A stretch of 64,000 bases of DNA, from contig NISF01000001.1 of the NCBI GenBank assembly GCA_002270295.1, positions 310,001 to 374,000 on the forward strand. The letters are read 5' to 3'. Below the pieces are notes generated by a model that had not been told where the DNA came from, searched no databases, and worked only from the letters and a program-made list of their open reading frames with translations. This DNA comes from Enterobacter sp. 10-1 (GTDB lineage: Bacteria > Pseudomonadota > Gammaproteobacteria > Enterobacterales > Enterobacteriaceae). This document shows, one piece after another, positions 9,752-18,522 of the stretch. Numbering within the stretch: the first letter of the stretch is position 1; each line of letters opens with the position of its first letter. The translations under genes and the position numbers were made by a program.

Positions 9752-11269
9752 ATGTCTGAACAACAAGCACAAAGTGCCGATGAGGCAATTGACCTTAATA
9801 ATGAACTGAAAAGCCGTCGCGAAAAGCTGGCTGCGCTGCGCGAGCAGGGTATCCCGTTCCCGAACGATTTTCGCCGTGACCATACCTCTGACCAGCTGCA
9901 CGCTGAATTTGACGGCAAGGACAACGAAGAACTTACCTCCTTGAACGTTGAAGTCTCCGTGGCTGGCCGCATGATGACCCGTCGTATCATGGGTAAAGCC
10001 TCCTTCGTCACCTTGCAGGACGTCGGCGGCCGTATCCAGCTGTACGTGGCGCGTGACGATCTGCCGGAAGGCGTCTACAACGAGCAGTTTAAAAAGTGGG
10101 ACCTCGGCGACATCATCGCCGCCCGCGGCAAGCTGTTCAAAACCCAAACCGGCGAACTGTCGATCCACTGCACCGAGCTGCGTCTGCTGACCAAAGCCCT
10201 GCGCCCGCTGCCAGACAAATTCCACGGCCTGCAGGATCAGGAAGCGCGCTATCGCCAGCGCTATCTGGATCTGATTTCCAACGACGCCTCGCGTCACACC
10301 TTTAAAGTGCGCTCGCAGATCCTCGCGACGATGCGTCAGTTCATGGTGGCTCGCGGCTTTATGGAAGTCGAAACCCCGATGATGCAGGTGATCCCCGGCG
10401 GCGCCTCCGCCCGTCCGTTTATCACCCACCACAACGCGCTGGACATGGACATGTACCTGCGTATCGCGCCGGAACTGTATCTTAAACGGCTGGTTGTTGG
10501 CGGCTTTGAACGCGTGTTCGAGATTAACCGTAACTTCCGTAACGAAGGCATCTCCGTGCGCCATAACCCCGAGTTCACCATGATGGAACTCTATATGGCG
10601 TACGCGGATTACAAAGACCTGATCGAACTCACCGAGTCGCTGTTCCGCACCCTGGCGCAGACCGTGCTGGGTAAAACCGAAGTGCCTTACGGCGACCAGG
10701 TTTTCGACTTCGGCAAGCCGTTTGAAAAGCTGACCATGCGCGAGGCTATCAAGAAATATCGTCCGCAAACCGAGATGGCGGATCTGGATAACTTCGATGC
10801 GGCGAAAGCGATTGCCGAATCTATCGGCATCAACGTTGAGAAGAGCTGGGGCCTGGGCCGCATCGTCACCGAAATCTTTGACGAAGTGGCGGAAGCGCAC
10901 CTGATTCAGCCGACCTTCATCACCGAGTATCCGGCAGAAGTTTCGCCTCTGGCGCGGCGTAACGACGTCAATCCGCAGATCACCGACCGCTTTGAGTTCT
11001 TTATCGGCGGACGTGAAATCGGCAACGGCTTCAGCGAGCTCAACGATGCCGAAGACCAGGCGCAGCGTTTCCTCGATCAGGTGAACGCTAAAGCCGCCGG
11101 CGACGACGAAGCGATGTTCTATGACGAAGACTACGTGACCGCGCTGGAGTATGGCCTGCCGCCGACCGCCGGTCTGGGCATCGGCATCGACCGGATGGTG
11201 ATGCTGTTTACCAACAGCCATACCATCCGCGACGTGATCCTGTTCCCGGCAATGCGTCCGCAGAAATAA
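9752..11269 (+). CDS. lysU: LysU, lysyl-tRNA synthetase (class II)
   Basis: A 505-residue class II aminoacyl-tRNA synthetase. The N-terminal OB-fold anticodon-binding domain (about 60-150, with [13 protein letters not shown]) precedes the catalytic core with motif 1 ([12 protein letters not shown]), motif 2 ([11 protein letters not shown]) and motif 3 ([13 protein letters not shown]). It charges tRNA-Lys and can make diadenosine polyphosphates. The product resembles both LysS and LysU of E. coli. I call it LysU because it lies beside dtpC and cadBA, where lysU sits in E. coli, and ends MRPQK as LysU does. A lysS copy near prfB would be expected elsewhere. Ribosome site TGAGGA lies before the ATG. 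Confidence 0.93.
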   Translation: MSEQQAQSADEAIDLNNELKSRREKLAALREQGIPFPNDFRRDHTSDQLHAEFDGKDNEELTSLNVEVSVAGRMMTRRIMGKASFVTLQDVGGRIQLYVARDDLPEGVYNEQFKKWDLGDIIAARGKLFKTQTGELSIHCTELRLLTKALRPLPDKFHGLQDQEARYRQRYLDLISNDASRHTFKVRSQILATMRQFMVARGFMEVETPMMQVIPGGASARPFITHHNALDMDMYLRIAPELYLKRLVVGGFERVFEINRNFRNEGISVRHNPEFTMMELYMAYADYKDLIELTESLFRTLAQTVLGKTEVPYGDQVFDFGKPFEKLTMREAIKKYRPQTEMADLDNFDAAKAIAESIGINVEKSWGLGRIVTEIFDEVAEAHLIQPTFITEYPAEVSPLARRNDVNPQITDRFEFFIGGREIGNGFSELNDAEDQAQRFLDQVNAKAAGDDEAMFYDEDYVTALEYGLPPTAGLGIGIDRMVMLFTNSHTIRDVILFPAMRPQK

Positions 11270-11287
11270 GCGGCCGTAAAAAGCAAA

Positions 11288-11320
11288 GCCCCGAGGCGCG
11301 TCGGCATCCCGGGGCTTTTT
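11288..11320 (+). terminator. Strong terminator after lysU
   Basis: GCCCCG and CGGGGC pair around a loop and are followed by six T residues. It ends immediately before the 3' end of the convergent amidohydrolase gene. Confidence 0.85.
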
Positions 11321-11324
11321 TATG

Positions 11325-12728
11325 TCAGCTGGCCGACGATCGGGCGCGGCCCACGCTCCCCCAGACCATCCGGCCCCGGTGGAAGGTTGCGGTGCGCGGC
11401 GAAATGCGCGCCACCGCTTCGGCGGAGCAGGAGGCGTCAACCAGCACGAAGCTGGCGTCGTCCTGGACTTTTGGCCACACGCGCTCGCCCTTATCGTTCA
11501 GCGGCAGCACGTCGCCGGTGGCAATCGCCAGCGAGCGGGAGAGCGTCTGCTCATTTGGGCGAATGTAGAGCTGGGCGTAGAGATTGGCTTTTTCCAGCAT
11601 ATCGCCGAGGCCGTACGGCGACCAGTGATCGATGACGCTGTCGGTGCCGGTCATCACAAACACGCCTTTCTCACGCAGCTGGCTCAGCGGCATATGCAGG
11701 GTGCCGATCGGCACGGTTGAGGCGATGGTTATCCGCGCCGCCGCCATGCGGTCAGCAATCGCATCGACCTGCTGTTCGTTGAGGGTCGCCAGGGCAAAGG
11801 CGTGGCTGATGGTCAGCTTGCCTTTCAGCTGCGGGGTTTTCTCCACGGTTTCTACCATGTAGTTTATCGCCGCCACGCCCGCCGGGCTGGTTTCGTGCAG
11901 ATGAATATCCACCCCTTTGTCATAATCCAGCGCGATCTGGAACATGGTATCGAGTGACTTCTCCATCGCGCCGTCAACGTTGGTCGGATCGAGCCCGCCG
12001 ACATAGTGCGCCCCGGCCTGCATCGCTTCGCGTACCAGCGACTCGGAGTGCGACAGCAGCAGGCCGTGCTGCGGGAAGGCGACGATTTCACATTCGAATC
12101 CCGGACTGCGCCGCGCCAGCACCGCCTGCAGGTTTTCGAGGTTTTTTAGCCCCGAAGTCGGTTCGATATTGCAGTGGCTGCGGGCGACGGTGGAGCCTTT
12201 GGACTGGATCAGATCGATCAGCTTCTCCGCGTGCTGCTGGGTATAGGGCTGCAGCTCCGGCAGGAGCTTCTGCTCAAGCTTAATCATATCCTGAATCGTG
12301 GTGCCCGCCGGGCGGTTCAGGGAGCGCCACGGGCCGCCGTAAAAGGTTTTATCGAGGTGGATATGCATGTCGCGCATCGCCGGGAGCATCAGCATTCCCG
12401 CCGCGTCATAGCGGGGAAGGGTGGCATCGGGATGGCTTTTATTGGGCCGCAGGGCCGCTATCTTCCCGTCGCGAATCTCCAGGGTCTGCAGTTCGGTGCG
12501 GGTATGGACCACCGCTCCGTTTTCATAGCCGAAGCCGCTCTCCAGCAGCACGTTATCGAGGTAATAGTGTTTATCGCTGAGGCTCATGGTCCCCTGAGGA
12601 TCGCTGCAGGCGGCCGCTGCGCTGCTGTCCGCGTAGGCGGACGGCGCCGCGGCGCCGAGCAGGGCCGCGGCGGCGGCTATTTTTCCACTGCGGGTGATAA
12701 ATTCCCGGCGGCTATTGTCTTTGTTCAT
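11325..12728 (-). CDS. Tat-exported amidohydrolase, cytosine-deaminase-like
   Basis: A 467-residue protein starting with a twin-arginine signal (NSRREFITRSG at residues 5-15, then an alanine-rich hydrophobic core ending PSAYA), so it is expected to be folded and exported to the periplasm. The mature part is a metal-dependent amidohydrolase TIM barrel. HIH at 122-124, HLHE at 276-279, SHA with His309 and GTDS with Asp363 match in order the metal ligands and catalytic Glu of cytosine deaminase. It probably deaminates or hydrolyses a cyclic amide. It is the last gene of the cluster with carbamate kinase and AllFGH-type genes. I chose ATG 12728 because AAGGAAG lies just upstream. A periplasmic location is unusual for this family. 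The substrate is unknown. Confidence 0.8.
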   Translation of the reverse strand: MNKDNSRREFITRSGKIAAAAALLGAAAPSAYADSSAAAACSDPQGTMSLSDKHYYLDNVLLESGFGYENGAVVHTRTELQTLEIRDGKIAALRPNKSHPDATLPRYDAAGMLMLPAMRDMHIHLDKTFYGGPWRSLNRPAGTTIQDMIKLEQKLLPELQPYTQQHAEKLIDLIQSKGSTVARSHCNIEPTSGLKNLENLQAVLARRSPGFECEIVAFPQHGLLLSHSESLVREAMQAGAHYVGGLDPTNVDGAMEKSLDTMFQIALDYDKGVDIHLHETSPAGVAAINYMVETVEKTPQLKGKLTISHAFALATLNEQQVDAIADRMAAARITIASTVPIGTLHMPLSQLREKGVFVMTGTDSVIDHWSPYGLGDMLEKANLYAQLYIRPNEQTLSRSLAIATGDVLPLNDKGERVWPKVQDDASFVLVDASCSAEAVARISPRTATFHRGRMVWGSVGRARSSAS

Positions 12729-12738
12729 CTTTCTTCCT

Positions 12739-12766
12739 TTAGTCATGCACAGTTAGTCATGCACAA
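12739..12766. repeat. 14-bp tandem duplication at a stop codon
   Basis: TTAGTCATGCACA is present twice in direct succession with a 14-base period (13 of 14 positions identical). The right-hand copy contains the stop codon of the carbamate kinase gene; the left-hand copy lies in the short gap before the amidohydrolase ribosome site. It looks like a replication-slippage duplication. Confidence 0.7.
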
Positions 12767-13703
12767 TGTGGGTGCCCGTTTCCCCGCGCAGCGCGGCGGG
12801 CAGGCGCTCCGGGGTGGTAATAATGACCCGGCTGCCGCCGTGGGCTAAAAATGCCAGGCTGGCGACGATTTTCGGCAGCATGCTGCCCGCCGGAAAGTGG
12901 CCCTCCTGCATATAGCGGGTCATCTCTCCGACCGTCACCGTTCCCAGCGCCTGCTGGTTGGCTTTGCCAAAATGAATGCACACCTTTTCAACGCCGGTGG
13001 TAATAACCAGCACGTCGGCGTGGATCTCACGCGCCAGCAGCGCGGTGGAAAGGTCTTTATCGATGACCGCATCCACGCTCTGATAATCGCCCTGTTCGCC
13101 GCGCACCACGGGAATGCCGCCGCCGCCGGCGCCAATCACCAGGAAGCCCTGGCGGGTGAGGGTTTGAATGGCCTCGGCCTCGACGATGCGCTTTGGCTCC
13201 GGCGAGGCTACCACCCGGCGATAGCCGCGTCCGGCATCTTCGACGAAGCGCCAGTCGGGATGAGCCCGCTGCAGCTCGTCGCGCTGGGCTGCGCTAAAAA
13301 ATGCGCCAATCGGCTTGGTGGGATGAGCAAACCCCGGATCGTTTTTATCCACCTCAACCTGGGTGACGATCGTGACCGCCTTTTGCTCGCCGCGATGGGC
13401 CAGGCGATTATTGAGCGCCTGCTGGATCAGATAGCCGATGCCGCCCTGGGTATCGGCGACGCAGTTGGCCAGCGGCGTTAGCGGCAGGCCTTCGCGCTCG
13501 TGGGCGATTTCGGCGCGACGTAAATCCAGCCCGACCTGCGGCCCGTTGCCGTGGGTGAGCACGATGTTATAGTCCGATGCCAGCATCTCCAGCACCGTAT
13601 CCGCCACGGCTTTCACGGCTTCGGCCTGATGCTCAATCGACTGGCTGGCGTTATCTTTTATGATGCTGTTGCCGCCAATGGCAACGACCACGAGTTCTTT
13701 CAT
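12753..13703 (-). CDS. Carbamate kinase (ArcC/AllK type)
   Basis: A 316-residue amino-acid-kinase-fold enzyme that transfers phosphate from carbamoyl phosphate to ADP, giving ATP, ammonia and CO2. Visible family motifs are AIGGNSI at the N-terminus, THGNGPQVG (about 50-58), FAHPTKPIG, VASPEPKRI and GAGGGGIPV, followed by DKDLSTALLA. I chose ATG 13703, which begins MKELVVVAIGG as in the family; a GTG at 13748 would add 15 residues. It lies between the DUF1116 gene and the amidohydrolase gene, and in E. coli the equivalent kinase (ybcF/allK) sits beside fdrA-ylbE-ylbF. This points to energy gain from carbamoyl phosphate made by the neighbouring transcarbamoylase. Confidence 0.93.
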   Translation of the reverse strand: MKELVVVAIGGNSIIKDNASQSIEHQAEAVKAVADTVLEMLASDYNIVLTHGNGPQVGLDLRRAEIAHEREGLPLTPLANCVADTQGGIGYLIQQALNNRLAHRGEQKAVTIVTQVEVDKNDPGFAHPTKPIGAFFSAAQRDELQRAHPDWRFVEDAGRGYRRVVASPEPKRIVEAEAIQTLTRQGFLVIGAGGGGIPVVRGEQGDYQSVDAVIDKDLSTALLAREIHADVLVITTGVEKVCIHFGKANQQALGTVTVGEMTRYMQEGHFPAGSMLPKIVASLAFLAHGGSRVIITTPERLPAALRGETGTHIVHD

Positions 13704-13793
13704 TGTCCAGATTCCGCTACAGAGGGTAAGAGAGCTATTGCTGTTCACCGTTGCCCGGACGCGGCGCCTGCGCCGCTCCCGGACAACTCTTTG

Positions 13794-15212
13794 CTACGCG
13801 AGGTAGCGCTCGCTCCAGCGCAAAATCGCCTTTTCAAAGCAGGCGAACGGCGGGTGGACAATGCCGGCGCCGATCATGCCGATCCCGGCATCTTTATGCG
13901 CGATGGCGGTATTGATCACCGGTAGAATGCCGCTGCTGCCGACGCGGGTGATATCGATAGCGGTCGGGATGCCCATAAAGCCGAGCAGCGGAATGGTGAC
14001 GTTGGGGTTTTCACCGAGGGTGATTTCGCGCATCTGGCGTGAAAAATCGATAGCCTCCTCAACCGTGCCGCCAACCAGCGCGACGATAGCGGGGGCCGTC
14101 GCCATCGCAAAACCGCCGATGCCGTAGGTTTCGGTAATCGCGCTATCGCCGATATCCAGCCCGGAGTCTTCCGGTTTATAGCCGGCAAACATCGGGCCGA
14201 TAACCTGCTGGGCCGGGCCGGTAAACCACTCTCCCGGCAGGCCGCTGACGCGCAGGCCGAACTCGACGCCGTTGCGCGCCATGGTGGTGACCACGGTGCT
14301 GTACTCAATGCCGTGGGCCGCATCCATCGCCGCTTTACACATCGCCATCCACGTCGGGCCGGAGAAGTAGTCGCTGCTGGCGACAAACTCGAAGACTTCG
14401 CGCTGCTGCTCGACGGAATAGCCGGCCTGAATAATGCCCGGCGTCAGCGCCTGGATCAGCAGGGTGGTGCCCGCATTGTTGCGGTTGTGGCACTCGTCGC
14501 CCATATGCAGAGCCTGAGCCAGCATCAGGCGCAGATCGATTTCGCCAACGATCTTCATTGCGTCCCGCAGCATCGGCCCCTGAACGTCGCGCATCCAGTT
14601 GAGGCGATCGATCACGCTCTGGTCGTTGGCCCCCATGCGCAGGATCTTCGCCATCTGCTCGCTCATGTTGGTAAACGCCACGTTGCCGTAGGTTTTATTC
14701 TCGACAATATGCATAAACATTGAGGCCGAGGTGACGCCCGCCATTGAGCCGACGCAGTCGTGCTCGTGGCACGGCGAGAAGATGATCTCCCCGGAAGCCG
14801 CCAGCTCTGCGGCCTCATCCAGATCCTGTGCCAGGCCTTCAAACACCAGCGCCCCGGTCACCGCGCCCTTCATTGCGCCGCACATCTGCTCCCACTGCAC
14901 CGGCGGCCCGGCGTGGAGGATGGTTTTGGCGGTCATGCCGGGAACCACGTTAATGGCCTGGTCGAAGCCGGTCAGCACCGGGTGCGACTGAATAATGCGC
15001 TCCAGCGCCTGCTGGTTGGCGGCGGCGATTTTGTCGGCCAGCGCGGAGTCGGCGATGGCGTCCAGCGCCTGTACTATCCGCATATTTCCCTGGCCCGGCG
15101 GCGTCCAGTCGAGCTGAGTAACGGCGGCGTGCTGCTTTTTCAGATCGTCGCTGAACAGGGCGATCCCAACGTTAATCACGTTCAGCGGCTGGTTGAATAG
15201 TGGCTGGCTCAT
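13794..15212 (-). CDS. allG: AllG-like (YlbE, DUF1116) transcarbamoylase subunit
   Basis: A 472-residue cytosolic protein of the DUF1116 family. In E. coli, AllF (FdrA), AllG (YlbE) and AllH (YlbF) together form the oxamic transcarbamylase, which converts oxalurate and phosphate into oxamate and carbamoyl phosphate in anaerobic allantoin use. This protein matches YlbE in size and in the glycine-rich patches such as GVEFGLRVSGLPGEWF and AGTTLLIQALTPG. Its ATG overlaps the stop codon of the fdrA-like gene by one base (TGATG), so the two are translationally coupled. The symbol is given by homology; whether the substrate is oxalurate or another carbamoyl compound is not known. Confidence 0.82.
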   Translation of the reverse strand: MSQPLFNQPLNVINVGIALFSDDLKKQHAAVTQLDWTPPGQGNMRIVQALDAIADSALADKIAAANQQALERIIQSHPVLTGFDQAINVVPGMTAKTILHAGPPVQWEQMCGAMKGAVTGALVFEGLAQDLDEAAELAASGEIIFSPCHEHDCVGSMAGVTSASMFMHIVENKTYGNVAFTNMSEQMAKILRMGANDQSVIDRLNWMRDVQGPMLRDAMKIVGEIDLRLMLAQALHMGDECHNRNNAGTTLLIQALTPGIIQAGYSVEQQREVFEFVASSDYFSGPTWMAMCKAAMDAAHGIEYSTVVTTMARNGVEFGLRVSGLPGEWFTGPAQQVIGPMFAGYKPEDSGLDIGDSAITETYGIGGFAMATAPAIVALVGGTVEEAIDFSRQMREITLGENPNVTIPLLGFMGIPTAIDITRVGSSGILPVINTAIAHKDAGIGMIGAGIVHPPFACFEKAILRWSERYLA

Positions 15213-16759
15213 CAGGCTTTCTCTCCTTTGCAGATAAACTCGCGCGCCAGCAGGCCGGTATGGCTGCTGCTGCTGGTCAGAATGACGCCCGCATCGCTAA
15301 GCATGCGGCGCTGTTGCTCCAGGGAAGGGGCGTCGAGGTCGGTGCCCAGCACGTAGCCGAGGATCGCCAGTGGGCGCCCGTCGGCGGCGGCAATAGCCTG
15401 CGCCTGCTTAATCGCCTCCAGCATCGCGCCGGCCGGGTCTTCATGGGAGCCGAAGCCGAGCACGAAATCCATGACGATGACGCCGACCTGCGGATCGCGG
15501 GCCTCCTGCAATAGCCGCTGGATGCGGTTGGTCGGGTCGATCATCGGGTGCGGCTTGCCGTTGGTGAAGTCGTCGTCGCCAAAATCGAGGAAGGTATGCT
15601 TAATGCTGCGGTTGATATCCGTCAGGCGCAGGGCCGGATCGGGCTGGATATTGCTGTAGACCTCGGCCTCTTTTTCCAGCAGCGCGAACATCGTTTCATC
15701 GCACAGGGTGCCGCCGCAGAACAGGCCGCGAATATACTTCTGCTGCGGAGTCAGGCGCCCGCGAACCTCGGCAATCAGCGCCCGATCGGCAGCCTGGCGA
15801 TCGTCGTCTGCGGGCGTAATGCCGCAGAGCGCGACCGCTTTCAGCGCCGCTTCGTAGGTGCCGCGGGCAAACTGCAGGCCGCTCTCATCCGCAGGCGTTT
15901 CGGCGCGACCGAGGAAGCAGGCCACCACCGGCTTGCGGCAGGCGCGGGCGCGCTCAACGACCTTCCGCGCCACCGCCGGAGCCGGGGGTTTGGAGATCAG
16001 GACGATGATTTCGGTCTGCGGATCGTTTTCCAGCATCCCGATGGCGTCCAGCATCATCAGGCCGCCGATTTTTTCGCTCAGATCGCGGCCGCCGGTGCCG
16101 ATAAGCTGCGACACGCCGCCGCCGAAATCGTGGATCCTGACGCTCAGCTCCTGGCTGCCGGTGCCGGAAGCGCCGATAATCCCGATATTGCCGCGGCGCA
16201 CCGCGTTGCCAAAGCACAGGGCGGTGCCGTTAATAATGGCGGTGCCGCAGTCCGGCCCCATCATCAGCAGACCTTTTTCATGGGCCAGCTGCTTAAGCGC
16301 CAGCTCCTCTTCTACCGTGACGTTATCGGAGAACAGCATAACGTTAAGGTCGTTTTGCAGCGCCTGGCGGGCTTCCCGGGCGGCGAACAGGCCGTTGACC
16401 GAAATCACCGCGAGATTGCTCTCGGGAAGATGCTTTTTGGCGCTGGCAAGCGTGGCATAACGGGCTTCATGCTGGCCGCTCTGCGCCTTGTTGTGGAACA
16501 GCTCTTCGATGGCCGCCAGGGTTTGTTCGTTGTCCGCGCCGTCGCGACCCTTAATGACGATCATCAGGTCGCCGTTTTTCGCTGCCGCCAGCTCCGGCGT
16601 CAGCAGCCCGAGATTTTTCAGCACCCCTTTGTTCATTTCCGTGGCCATCGCCACAAACGCCTGCTCGACGCCGTCGAGCTTATTAGCCCGCGTCGAAATC
16701 GACATCAGCGAAACGGAATCAAAATAGGTATTTGGCTTAACGATTATTTTAACTGACAT
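15212..16759 (-). CDS. allF: AllF-like (FdrA) acyl-CoA synthetase-like transcarbamoylase subunit
   Basis: A 515-residue FdrA-family protein. It has a Rossmann CoA-binding-like domain and a ligase domain related to succinyl-CoA synthetase alpha; GASGTGSQELSVRIHDFGGG (about residues 190-210) and GTGGRDLSEKIGG are the recognisable parts. In E. coli FdrA is subunit AllF of oxamic transcarbamylase. I chose ATG 16759 because GGAGGA lies 6-7 bases upstream; two earlier in-frame ATGs (16771, 16762) are too close to or ahead of it. The start overlaps the last 11 bases of the AllH-like gene and the end overlaps allG, so the three form one coupled unit. Confidence 0.87.
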   Translation of the reverse strand: MSVKIIVKPNTYFDSVSLMSISTRANKLDGVEQAFVAMATEMNKGVLKNLGLLTPELAAAKNGDLMIVIKGRDGADNEQTLAAIEELFHNKAQSGQHEARYATLASAKKHLPESNLAVISVNGLFAAREARQALQNDLNVMLFSDNVTVEEELALKQLAHEKGLLMMGPDCGTAIINGTALCFGNAVRRGNIGIIGASGTGSQELSVRIHDFGGGVSQLIGTGGRDLSEKIGGLMMLDAIGMLENDPQTEIIVLISKPPAPAVARKVVERARACRKPVVACFLGRAETPADESGLQFARGTYEAALKAVALCGITPADDDRQAADRALIAEVRGRLTPQQKYIRGLFCGGTLCDETMFALLEKEAEVYSNIQPDPALRLTDINRSIKHTFLDFGDDDFTNGKPHPMIDPTNRIQRLLQEARDPQVGVIVMDFVLGFGSHEDPAGAMLEAIKQAQAIAAADGRPLAILGYVLGTDLDAPSLEQQRRMLSDAGVILTSSSSHTGLLAREFICKGEKA

Positions 16760-17612
16760 CATTTCCTCCATACGCCTGGCTCAGGGCGCAGGCGTCCGCC
16801 ATGCCGTACAGCATGTCGCAGCCGGAACTTGAGCCAATATTTTTAATATCGCCAATAGCGTCGACAGAAAAAGATTCTGGTTCATTCAGTAAATAATGAA
16901 TAAAGCGCGCAATACTTTCTCTGTAACGCTGGTTTAATGCAGCCTCTAAGGTTATGGCGCTGAGCGTCGTGGTATTATTCCCGGTGCGCTGGAGGGCCAA
17001 TAAAAAATCTTCCCGGTATTTTTCTGCCGGGTGTCCTGGGAGCAATAAAATAGTGCTCATGCCAACCAGGTAATCATCCGCCGAGGGCGTCAGGCCAATA
17101 CCCAACCCCAGCATCGAGGATACCGCAGGCGTAATTTCTTCTCCCTGCTGCAGGGCCGCTAGTAAAATGCGGCGGCGTTGCCGTAATTGCCGGCTAATTT
17201 CCTGATGAAAAGGATTATTGCCGCGATAGAGAAATAAAGTTTCATCTTCGCGCAGCTGCTGGCGGAGCGTTTGGCTCCAGCGCCGCCACGGAATATGCCG
17301 CAGGCGGTCGACGCTCAGCGTCGGTTTGGCCATTTGCCAGCGCCGGCATAGCGATGTCTCTATCCATCCGCTATCGCCGAACGCGATGCCTGAATCAAGA
17401 AAGCGAACCGGCTGGCCGGGCCGCAACAGATTGTCAAAGTGTGTGAGTGCCAACCTACAGCTGTTGGGCGCGTTATCGTAATCCGCGCAAAGCAGCGTCA
17501 GCATCCGCTGCGGACCCGGAACAAACAGATTTACCGCCCGGGAAAAGAGCTGTTCAACCCGCCCGCTGCCGCGCTGTGCGAGAAACCGTTCGTCCGCAGT
17601 TAGCGCTTGCAC
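16749..17612 (-). CDS. allH: AllH-like (DUF2877/YlbF) transcarbamoylase subunit
   Basis: A 287-residue protein with the DUF2877 signature GLGIGLTPSADDYLVGM at about residues 175-191, which corresponds to GxGxGLTPSxDD of E. coli YlbF/AllH. AllH is the third subunit of oxamic transcarbamylase. Outside this motif it is quite diverged from E. coli YlbF, which suggests either rapid evolution or a different substrate. The start is a GTG at 17612 with only a weak ribosome site; a later start cannot be excluded. Its 3' end overlaps the start of allF by 11 bases. Confidence 0.75.
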   Translation of the reverse strand: MQALTADERFLAQRGSGRVEQLFSRAVNLFVPGPQRMLTLLCADYDNAPNSCRLALTHFDNLLRPGQPVRFLDSGIAFGDSGWIETSLCRRWQMAKPTLSVDRLRHIPWRRWSQTLRQQLREDETLFLYRGNNPFHQEISRQLRQRRRILLAALQQGEEITPAVSSMLGLGIGLTPSADDYLVGMSTILLLPGHPAEKYREDFLLALQRTGNNTTTLSAITLEAALNQRYRESIARFIHYLLNEPESFSVDAIGDIKNIGSSSGCDMLYGMADACALSQAYGGNDVS

Positions 17613-17651
17613 ACACCGCCGTCCGGAGGTGTCGATAGCGGTTCTCCTCGG

Positions 17652-18257
17652 CTAGGCGCCCGCGGCAATCAGCAGCCGGGCTATTTCGCTAAAGCCTTTA
17701 TCCCGCGCCAGCTCCAGCGGAGTTCGGCCATATTTATCGGTCATATGCGGGCTGGCGCCGTGCTCCAGCAGCAGCGCAACGATCGCCTGCTGCGTGTCGC
17801 CGCCGTCGTTGAGCACGATGGCTTCCAGCAGCGGCGTCCAGCCGACAAAGTTGGTGTGATTAACGTTAATCGCGGTGTGCGTCAGCAGCTCTTTGACGAT
17901 CGCCAGATGGCCTTTTTCACAGGCTGGGGTCAGGCCGACTCCGCCGAAACGAGTTAAACAATTCAGGTCCGGAGCGGCGGGAAGAATTAAACGCAGCAAC
18001 GTTAAATCATTATTCAGGCAGCTTAGCAGGAAGGGGTTAAAACAGGTCTGGTCCTGTTTATTAATATCGATTCCCGCATCGATAAGCTGCGCCACGCAGT
18101 CATAGTGTTGATGGAGGCTGGCAAGGACAATTGCCGTCTGGCCGAGGCGGTTAGTGCTGTTAATATTAACGCCCTGGAGCAGGCACTGTTTTAATTGTGC
18201 GAGGTTTCCTTGCTCCGCCGCTAACAGGTATTCAGTGATGAGATTTTCCCTGGACAT
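17652..18257 (-). CDS. Ankyrin-repeat protein, first gene of the carbamoyl cluster
   Basis: A 201-residue protein made almost entirely of about six ankyrin repeats (examples: GQTAIVLASLHQHYDCVAQLIDAG at 39-62, GWTPLLEAIVLNDGG, GRTPLELARDKGFSEIARLLIAAG at the C-terminus). It has no signal peptide or membrane helix, so a cytosolic protein-binding role is expected. It starts at an ATG behind CCGGAG and lies 39 bases upstream of the AllH-like gene in the same orientation. It may be an assembly factor or scaffold for the multi-subunit enzyme encoded downstream; this is inference. No catalytic residues are seen. Confidence 0.85.
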   Translation of the reverse strand: MSRENLITEYLLAAEQGNLAQLKQCLLQGVNINSTNRLGQTAIVLASLHQHYDCVAQLIDAGIDINKQDQTCFNPFLLSCLNNDLTLLRLILPAAPDLNCLTRFGGVGLTPACEKGHLAIVKELLTHTAINVNHTNFVGWTPLLEAIVLNDGGDTQQAIVALLLEHGASPHMTDKYGRTPLELARDKGFSEIARLLIAAGA

Positions 18258-18522
18258 AAACCGGCTCCGGATAAATTTGCGCTGATGCTTTTGGTCGATG
18301 GGCTGAGAATAGCAATGAAAAAATGATAAAAGAACCCGCTTAAAATTTATTCGCCGGAAAGCGGCCGATTGTTGAATGTTATTTAATAATGGATGCAGAC
18401 TGTGCGGTGGCGCACCCTTTGCTGGTTTCTCCGTATTCCCCTTAATGCAATCGGGTTTTATTTATATATAGTTGCCGAACGTAATAACGACTCCTGGAAA
18501 CGGTTAACCGGAGGAGGACAAG
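18258..18522. promoter_or_regulatory. Divergent promoter region between ankyrin gene and DUF1097 gene
   Basis: About 265 bases with AT-rich centre (18300-18370 and 18440-18480) between two divergently oriented genes. It should carry promoters for both and the binding site of the nearby AllS-like LysR protein. No clear LysR T-N11-A box was singled out. GGAGGAGG lies just before the DUF1097 start. Confidence 0.5.

Noticed and set aside
9752-11269. Possibility that the lysyl-tRNA synthetase is LysS rather than LysU
   Set aside because: The N-terminal part is intermediate, but the position beside dtpC-cadA and the QK C-terminus favour LysU; not certain without the rest of the genome.
9737-11440. 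Long minus-strand open frame opposite lysU
   Set aside because: It is the antisense shadow of a highly conserved GC-rich gene; composition is rich in His, Gln and Val as expected of a shadow and no family is recognisable.
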